From positions 806,001 to 870,000 of the forward strand of contig JAZARR010000250.1 in the NCBI GenBank assembly GCA_037389465.1: a stretch of DNA of 64,000 bases. The letters are read 5' to 3'. The DNA comes from Baylisascaris procyonis (taxonomy: Eukaryota; Nematoda; Chromadorea; Rhabditida; Ascarididae). Numbering within the stretch: position 1 is the stretch's first letter; every line of letters begins with the position of its first letter. Positions 56,424 through 64,000 of this stretch are shown here, piece by piece. The notes beneath the pieces are model-generated. The model was not told the origin of the DNA, searched no databases, and saw nothing but the letters and a program-made list of their open reading frames with translations. The position numbers and the translations under genes were made by a program.

Positions 56424-59400
56424 ATGGTCAATGACCAACAAGGAGGTGCATCTCAACAACAGCCATCACCATCGGTGGTTGGATGGGTGGGTACAGCATT
56501 TGATGGTATTAACGATACCACTATTCCTGCCTATTGCTCAAGAATTGGTTCTGCTGGCTATAGCTTTTTGAATTATCCGATCGGTGGTATGGCACGAGAT
56601 CAATGGCGACCAAAAAAGTTGGTTTTTTTGGAAAATTTGCTTTCAATTTCGCTTAAATTTCATTTTTTTTCGCGGTGATTAGAATTTTTATTATCAAAAA
56701 TGTGAGCGCATTTATTCGATGAAAAATCATATAAAAATGTCATATATGAAAAGATTTTTTTTTTATATTTTTGTTTTCGTTATTTCTTTCAAATTCATTG
56801 ATGAGTAATATCTGAAGGGTTTTTTGTATGTTTGAGGGAGGAGTTATTAAATTTTTGCCATTCGATCACAATTTGTTTTTATTCTTTTTTTTTAAAGATT
56901 ATCTGTTGTACTTGCTAATCACACTTTCACCTAATTACTCCCTATATATGATCGGAATTTATAAAAGTTGGCTACTATTTATGCACAATATTTTCATATT
57001 TTATTGTTCGCTTATTTTTTTCCTTTTTTTTAGATTTATTGATATTTGTGTATTATTTTTATTATTTATTCGTCGAATAATAGATAGCTTTAACTACTTC
57101 TCTACTGTTTAGCTATGTCCATTTTTTGGCAAGTATTTTTGTTGAAGAGCAATAATTCTCAGGAATGAGAGTCCACCACCGATCAACCTCCCTGATTGGC
57201 AATTAAAGCCACAACTGTGGTCGACGTATGTGATCGGTCGTATTTCGAGTTGGATCGATTGCGATTCAAATGAGGCATGGATCGCTGACTTATCTGTCGT
57301 GGAAATCGAAAAGGTATACCTTATTTGTTATCGTGAGTGATCACTACCGTAATAGCGGTAAGGTTCAGGTTACCGTAATCAAGCCACAATGATGTTCGAT
57401 ATTTTCATAGAAAATCATAGTGCAATTTCATTGATTTTTCAATATTTTTAAAGAATAGTGAAGAAAAGAAGTTTCTGTGCCAGTAATATTTAAGTCGAAT
57501 AAGATGCTGCTACAATTATATTCGTAACGAAAGGGATCTATCAAGCGAAGTGTTCTTGAAAAGAGCATATTATAGAGTAGATTTGACTTATCGAATTTTT
57601 ATCAACGCATCTTATGTGGCCAACGATTAGGACTATGACATACAAGAAGGCATACGTAGACATATTCTGTAAATAGTTGCTTAAAGCGTCTAAAAAGCAG
57701 ATATATTTATAGATGGGAATTCATGATAGAAATATTGTTTCATTTTCTGATCTCTTTAAATAAACGTATATTTCAGAGAATTGAGAAAGGCTATAGAGTT
57801 GTGATTTAAAAATAATCCATTGGAATGGATTTATTTTTTTTTTGCATCAACATTCGACCAAAAAATTGGCGCACTAAAAATATTTGAAAAATAAGTTATA
57901 ATACAAGAGAGATGAAACATCTTAAGGCAATTATTTCATTCAGTGGAAATAAAATTTCAGGAATTATCCTATATGTCATTCATGCCATTACGTGTATTGA
58001 CACTCGAGTTGAAACATCGTGATTCACCACGTCTTGCTAGTATTCTTACGAAATGGTTTTGGACACAAACGATGAATTTCTGGTTTGTTTTGTTATATTT
58101 TTTATAGTATTCTTTTTTCATCGCATTTTTAAAGGAATTTTTTGTTTTGTTTTGTTTTGTTTAATGTGATTTTACAAAGCGCATTATGACTGCGTTACGT
58201 ATATGTATTTCTGTCTGTCTGTCTGTTTGTTTGTCCGTCCGTCTATCTGTCTGTCCATGTCTGTCGGTTTTAACCCGCTACGAGTGAAGCTGAAGTTATA
58301 AAATTTGTTTTATCGAATCTACTATAGAATAACATTCAATATCATTCTTTAAATGTTTATTTATTAGAATTCAAAAAAATTATGAATATTTGAATGGATC
58401 AAAAAATGCATCATATGATTTACACTGGTTAGATTTTCGGACAAAGAAAGTAAACACCAAAGCGTGCTGTCGATTATACCGACTCTATGAGAATCGACAA
58501 CCATCGTCCTTCCTTCTTACTCCTTTCCTCCACTTCCAAAAAAGTACCGATTGCAGGGGCAAAATATGAAGGCATTGTCTGCATTATTTCTTTGATTATG
58601 ACCTTCCTTTCTCCTCTCATTTCTTCCTAATTTTCTATAAAAGAAGATTTGCTGTATAATCCCTTAAGATTCAAGACTAGTTCGACAATTATCGCGACTC
58701 CTAGCTAAATCTGATTTCATTTTGCACGGGACGTTATTTAAACTGTAATTATGTTTTTCTTTGCCACTCAAAGTGCTTGATATTACAGCATTTGGGTATT
58801 CGTTCCAACCGATGAGAATTGCCTTCCCGTATCGGGAAAAGTGGATAAACGCGATATTTGGGCAGTTTGGGCCGATTTCAGAACGCTATGTACGAATTAC
58901 AGTATACATAGATTAGCTGTCGGTTTACGCATATGTCCTGATTTGGCAGATGAGTTTCTCGAACCGAAACTCTATAGACGTTGGAATGCCGAACCGGTCC
59001 GTTTATTTTGTTGTTGTTGATCATAAATTTCGATTCCTTTATTGTATCTCTTTTATTTTCGTGCATCTGTTTACTGCGATCAGTTTAAAATTAAAGAGGA
59101 TCAAAGAGTTCCTGAGATCCGTTCATTTTCGGTTTTGACTCCATCATATCCTCACCTCGTTCCCTTCAGCTTTCTTTAGACTTAGTGATATTCCCAAGAC
59201 TGTTTTTTTTCCTATGAGACTGATTCCTTTCCATCATTATCCTTCCTTAAAGGTTGTTCCCATCTAAAAGAATAAATATCATCACCAATAATAACTAATT
59301 ATATATCCTTTCTAGTTGTGTTCATTTTGGGTCGATTCATCGGTATTTATACATGGTTCAACGCAATCGGATTATGTACTCACTCAGTAAGTCCCTTAAC

Positions 59401-60532
59401 GATTTATTGCAATTTCACCATAATTTGTTAACTTATTTTATGGGATTTTCTGAAAAAAGCTGAATGAGAGTGGATTATCTTTTATAGATAATTAACTGTT
59501 TCCTATATAATATATAATATTTGCGCAATTTTATTGCATTAAAATTTGTCAATAATTAGTTTTATCTCAAATTTTTTGCCAATTGATAAAAGCAAAAGCA
59601 GATCAGTATAGAGAAGGAAAAGTGTGTCATTTTTTTGACTCCGCTGTGGAGTTTTTAGCAAACGGTTGGTTGTTTAGCATAGTTTCGATTTTAGTGCGCA
59701 CTATTGTCTACTTTCCGATCTATTTGTATCGATGGCACAACGTGCATTAATATGTGCCTCTTCTACAAGCACCACTGATTATGTACGTGAGATGTATGTG
59801 GATGTACTAAAACGACTTGTGGATATACGAATTCGTCAAGCACATGAGGCATCCGGTGGTAATGGTGACAATGTTCTACTTGAGTATCTCGGTCATCCCG
59901 AATATGTTGACGCACTACAGGTCATATTTAATGCTTGTTGATGTTTATTGACCCATTGAATATGGGCAGAATGGGACCAAAGGATGGACTTAGATTTTGT
60001 TTGTCGCTTTTATTTGGATTTGATCATGAAATGTAGTTTTTGAAATTTAGAGGAAATTTTTCTTGAATCAGGCTTATTTGAATCGAATTTCATTGAATAT
60101 TTGTTTAATTTATATTTATATATTTTATTTATTGTGCTTTTTAAAGTGTGCCATCTAAAAATATGAGTCTTCTCACTCAGAGACAATCGTTAGGCAGAGA
60201 GTTACTCGGCCTTTTTTACTGCAATTAGGGAGAGGGAAGAGGGAGGGGAAGTGAAATGTGAGAATAAAATTTTAGATCCCTTTACAACCGTTAGCCGATA
60301 ACCTCGACTCGGGGACATATACGACATTTGAAGAAGACTCAGTGAAATATGACAAATATCGAGAAGCAATCGGTTATGCGATCGATGAGCTCGTTGATAA
60401 GCTTGGGCACGATCAGCAAATTGTTGTCTTTCTATTGGGCGCTGGAAGAGGACCTCTGGTTGATCTTTGAAATTTTCTCATTTTTTTAAAATTTTCCTTC
60501 TTATCACCATTTATTTTTGCTACTCTTTTTGG

Positions 60533-60584
<52 letters not shown>

Positions 60585-62328
60585 TTTGCAAAAAGACAAT
60601 AAATTAACATATTAGCGGTTCATTCGAATAGAAATTGAATGTTTTTTTTTAACAGTGAAGGAAAATTTGTTATTGATATACAACTAGAAACTTAGTTATG
60701 TAATTTGTATAGCGTGACGGATGGGAAATAGGCATAAAGATTGATGAATGATGGCACAATCCATCTTTAATCCACTAGAAAGAAGAGGATATAAGATTTC
60801 ATTTTATTATATTATATTTTATTTGATTATTTATTAAGTTTTTTTTTTTCATTTTGCAGATGCAAATGATTTTGGATGCGGAACTCAATTTTAATAGTAA
60901 GAATCGAACACGACATAATTTATTAAGATTAAAATTAGTGGCTGTGGAGAAGAACGTGAATGCAATCGTAACGCTTAAATATCGAAATTGCACCGAGTAT
61001 GTTACTCAATTTAGCTATACTTTAGCAAGAATTAATAAGTATTTATTGATTGCGGTAATCCGTATTTATTTATTATTTCGATCACCTTTATTTTCATATA
61101 AATACTCTTATTTACTTAAGTGTAGAGGGCACTTTATGATCATATCAAATAATGCGAATATGATTGTATTCATTTTAATTTAGGATTGTCAGTTTTACTT
61201 ATCTTTGCATGCTATTCGTATTGAAATAACCGGTTCTTTTTTATTGATGCTGAGGGAAACTTTATTAAGTATTGAGTTTTATTTATTATAAAACATTTCT
61301 TTTTTTTTCATGATTTTTAATGAAGGTTTATTCGAAGATCTAGTTTGTTGGAATGCATCGGCGAAATCATTTTACTTACTTGAATTGAGTTATTTTTAAG
61401 TTATTTTGAATAGGCCCTTAATATATAGCAATGTTAAGATGGGGCGAACGAGTGACAGTTATTGACTCTGATATGCGTGAGTTGAGTTCGCTTGTGCATT
61501 CGGGTGAGATCGAGCAGCCTGATCTTATTGTTTCGGAACTTCTTGGATCGTTCGGCGATAATGAACTCTCGCCAGAATGTCTCGATGGAGTCAACGATAT
61601 TGTTAAAAAGACGACAATCAGTATTCCAAAAAAATATATCAGTTATGTGGGTAAGTTGTTTAGTATGTTGATAGATGGGTAAGTTGTGGGTAAATTGTTT
61701 CGTAAACATAAAGTCACCAGTCGGTGGAGAAGAGTGGTACTGAATGGGACAGTGATAGCCTCACTTCGAACATGCTGGCAAGGAAACCTTGTACGTTATG
61801 TTCACTAAATCCATTACAGAGGTATGTTTTCAGCACCAATTCAATCAGTTCGAATGCATCAGAAGGTATTGGCATGCATGGAGGGCAAATACTTCGATAA
61901 GGGTTTACCAAGTCGTGGTCGACTTATGCCACAAAAGCAACCAGATGGATCCTATGCACTTCCGTTTGTTTTATTCCTCTTTTTTGCTTCGCAGTTAGGT
62001 TTCAGAAACGCTTCTAGCTAGCCGAGTGAATTGAAACGGTTGCGCCGACAACCGTTTTAGTACGTCTGGCTGGCAGGACTTACTGTTTGCTGTCCTAGTA
62101 TTATTTTTGCAGGCCTTGGTTGAAAAAGGAAATAATAAAAAGTGTTTTTTTTTTAATGTTGGTATGATTGAGGGAAGGAATGGGATGTGTTTTGTTAAAG
62201 TCTTTCTGCTGTACACATAATTTCATCTAAAATTTAGCTCACGTTATCGAAGTTACCATCATATTTCTTTGCATTTTTCGATGTCTTCTTCGAAAATTCT
62301 TCCTATTTCACCTGGTGACGGAGTGCTA

Positions 62329-62363
<35 letters not shown>

Positions 62364-63986
62364 TTGATTTATTTATTTACTTGATAGTAAGTAACGTATT
62401 TCTGGCGATAATGTATACTTAAAAATAAATAGAAAATATTTATAGAATCAATAAAGAAGTCTCACCGTTGGATGAGATCTATGTTGTATATTTACGGTCG
62501 ATTTGTCCACTAGATGATCCGAAGCCAGTATTTACGTTCGTTCATCCAAATTTTGAGAGAACACCGAATACGCGACAACAAATCGTTCATTTCGAAGTCG
62601 ACAAACAATGTGAAGTTAGTTTTAATTATTTGTACCTCTTTCTCCACTTTCCTTTTCACTTAATATATTTTCTTTTGTGTCGATTAAATCGTCGTCGTAA
62701 AATTTCTGAAGTGGATTGCATTCAGCTGATGGGTTTTGCGGCATATTTCGAAGCTCAACTCTATGGATCTTGTTGGTTGAGTACACATCCGATGAGCCAT
62801 ACGAAATCGATGGTGAGCTGGTTCCCAGCACTTATCCCATGCAGAAATTTGCTCAGATTACAACCGAATGATACGGTTTGTGATTGGCACTTCATTCTCA
62901 ATTTTTTTTTTATAATTAAAGAGTTGGGGCAGATATAAAGAAATAGAGAGTTTTTACTAAATTAACGTATCGCATAGATAACTTCAATGGGGAAACATCG
63001 CTATAGTTGATGGTTTTCGACGTTGCATCGCATCGAAATTTTATGGATATATTTCGTTGAGATTGTAATAATTTGAATTTAAATCACTATATTGGAATTA
63101 TAATTACTAAGATTACTGCTAAAATATTCACTTCTAAAGTAATATTTTATTGTCGTTTTAAAGTCGTTTATTTCAGATCGATTTTCATATTGAACGAAAG
63201 GTGGATGAAGGTGGTGTCTGGTATGAATGGTTTGTTGAGTATAAGGTTTGTATCTTTTTTTTTTGTAATGGTAAAAATAAATCAACGTAGATCTATAAGG
63301 CAAATAATATGCGATTGTCTAATTAGCTGTTGAATGCAAGCCTAAAATTAATTACATTGATGAAGAAGGACGAGAGAAATACGATCGTGGTCGATGCATA
63401 TGGACACAATCGTGATTATTCCATGGATTCATGGATCTAGCTCAAATTCGTTTCAAATCTAAACCATTACAGATTAGATAATATGATATTGTGGTTGTTT
63501 AGATGGGCATTAAATCGGTCGCAGCTATGAATTGATCAATGATTGAGGAGAATTGATTGAATTACGTGTTTTAAAATATGAAACAAATTGAGCATTTCTA
63601 AGCGATCAAATTTTGTGCAAAAAAATGAATAAATAAATAAATAATTTAAAAAAAAAATTCACGACAATTCGAGACATTTGATTGGAGGTCTATAAAAAGG
63701 ATATTTTACTTTTAATCACCTTTTTCTTGGTGATCAAGCTTTTTGAGTGCCATACAGATTCTCTATAGTCGAATTACTATCCGCTAAGTTTTTTTTTTTT
63801 ATATGCATTCATTAGCAAATTATTTATTTATTTTAACAATGAAACTCAAGAAGTGATTTGCATCAGCATTTTCAGAATTTTATATGAAAGAAATTTAGAT
63901 TTACTTTACAGGATATGGAATCCGGTGAAACGAAACGGACGATTTTACAAAACGAGAACGGAATGAGTTATTATATGCGACTTTAA
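56424..63986 (+). CDS. prmt-5: Protein arginine methyltransferase 5
   Basis: Type II arginine methyltransferase that transfers methyl groups from SAM to make symmetric dimethylarginine on Sm, histone and other proteins. Exons: 56424-56617, 57163-57313, 57961-58082, 58789-58996, 59316-59386, 59695-59920, 60276-60458, 60860-60996, about 61430-61650, 61834-61963, 62446-62609, 62712-62875, 63177-63245, 63912-63986; about 704 aa. The N-terminal TIM-barrel starts [12 protein letters not shown]. The SAM-binding loop is GAGRGPL (about 379-385). The catalytic double-Glu loop is [15 protein letters not shown]. The Phe typical of PRMT5 is in TYTTFEED. The C-terminal barrel ends GMSYYMRL. Exon 9 cannot be joined in frame by a canonical acceptor: the nearest AG (61427-61428) is one base off. 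A likely leader acceptor lies at 56361-56362. Confidence 0.93.
58206..58262. repeat. (GTCT)n-like repeat
   Basis: Imperfect run of tctg, tttg and tccg tetramers in intron 3 of prmt-5. It is preceded by a short (TTTTG)n run near 58140. Confidence 0.85.
60536..60582. repeat. (AT)n microsatellite
   Basis: TA run in intron 7 of prmt-5. Confidence 0.9.
62332..62360. repeat. (AT)n microsatellite
   Basis: TA run in intron 10 of prmt-5. Confidence 0.9.
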
Positions 63987-64000
63987 TACTTCAATGAGAA

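Overview
The window is AT-rich nuclear DNA of a nematode, probably a parasitic one. Every convincing gene is split into small exons by GT-AG introns. The start codons of the secreted-family genes, NFX1, atp-2 and prmt-5 each lie a short distance downstream of a splice acceptor that has no donor of its own, as expected for spliced-leader trans-splicing. The PRMT5, ATP synthase beta and NFX1 proteins are metazoan, and PRMT5 carries a nematode-type C-terminal end. Long (AT)n, (TTTA)n and (CT)n microsatellites fill introns and intergenic DNA. The species cannot be named from this sequence. No tRNA, rRNA, CRISPR array or intact transposon was found.

Left part (1-33800): a same-strand tandem array of four paralogous genes for secreted proteins that I cannot assign to a known family. 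I rebuilt them exon by exon with consistent intron phases: 1547-7330 (about 461 aa), 11981-19958 (about 474 aa), 21763-27639 (about 396 aa) and 29941-33478 (about 268 aa). Each has a hydrophobic signal at the N-terminus. Copies 2-4 then carry a motif of the form PETIW-x-G-L-[IV]-PY-x-[IL]-D, of which copy 1 has a diverged form. A phase-1 intron follows at once, then a fast-evolving Ser/Thr/Asn/Glu-rich middle. Copies 1-3 end in a conserved domain of about 95 residues framed by two cysteines. Copy 4 has lost it or carries only a short remnant. This array is the most novel content of the window.

Middle (34797-46136, minus strand): a 22-exon NFX1/shuttle craft homologue (about 1090 aa) with a RING-like domain, a row of NF-X1 zinc fingers and an R3H domain. 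It converges with the fourth family gene.

Right part: the mitochondrial ATP synthase beta subunit gene (atp-2, 48957-53874, nine exons, about 549 aa) and the arginine methyltransferase gene prmt-5 (56424-63986, 14 exons, about 704 aa), both on the plus strand and complete. The exon 8/9 junction of prmt-5 is one base out of frame in my model.

Between these genes lie patches that read like decayed or mis-assembled coding sequence (291-816, 9187-9327 minus, 46784-47471) and a possible small secreted-protein gene (10097-10402). No operon is evident: same-strand neighbours are about 2 to 5 kb apart. The housekeeping genes show no functional link to the secreted family.
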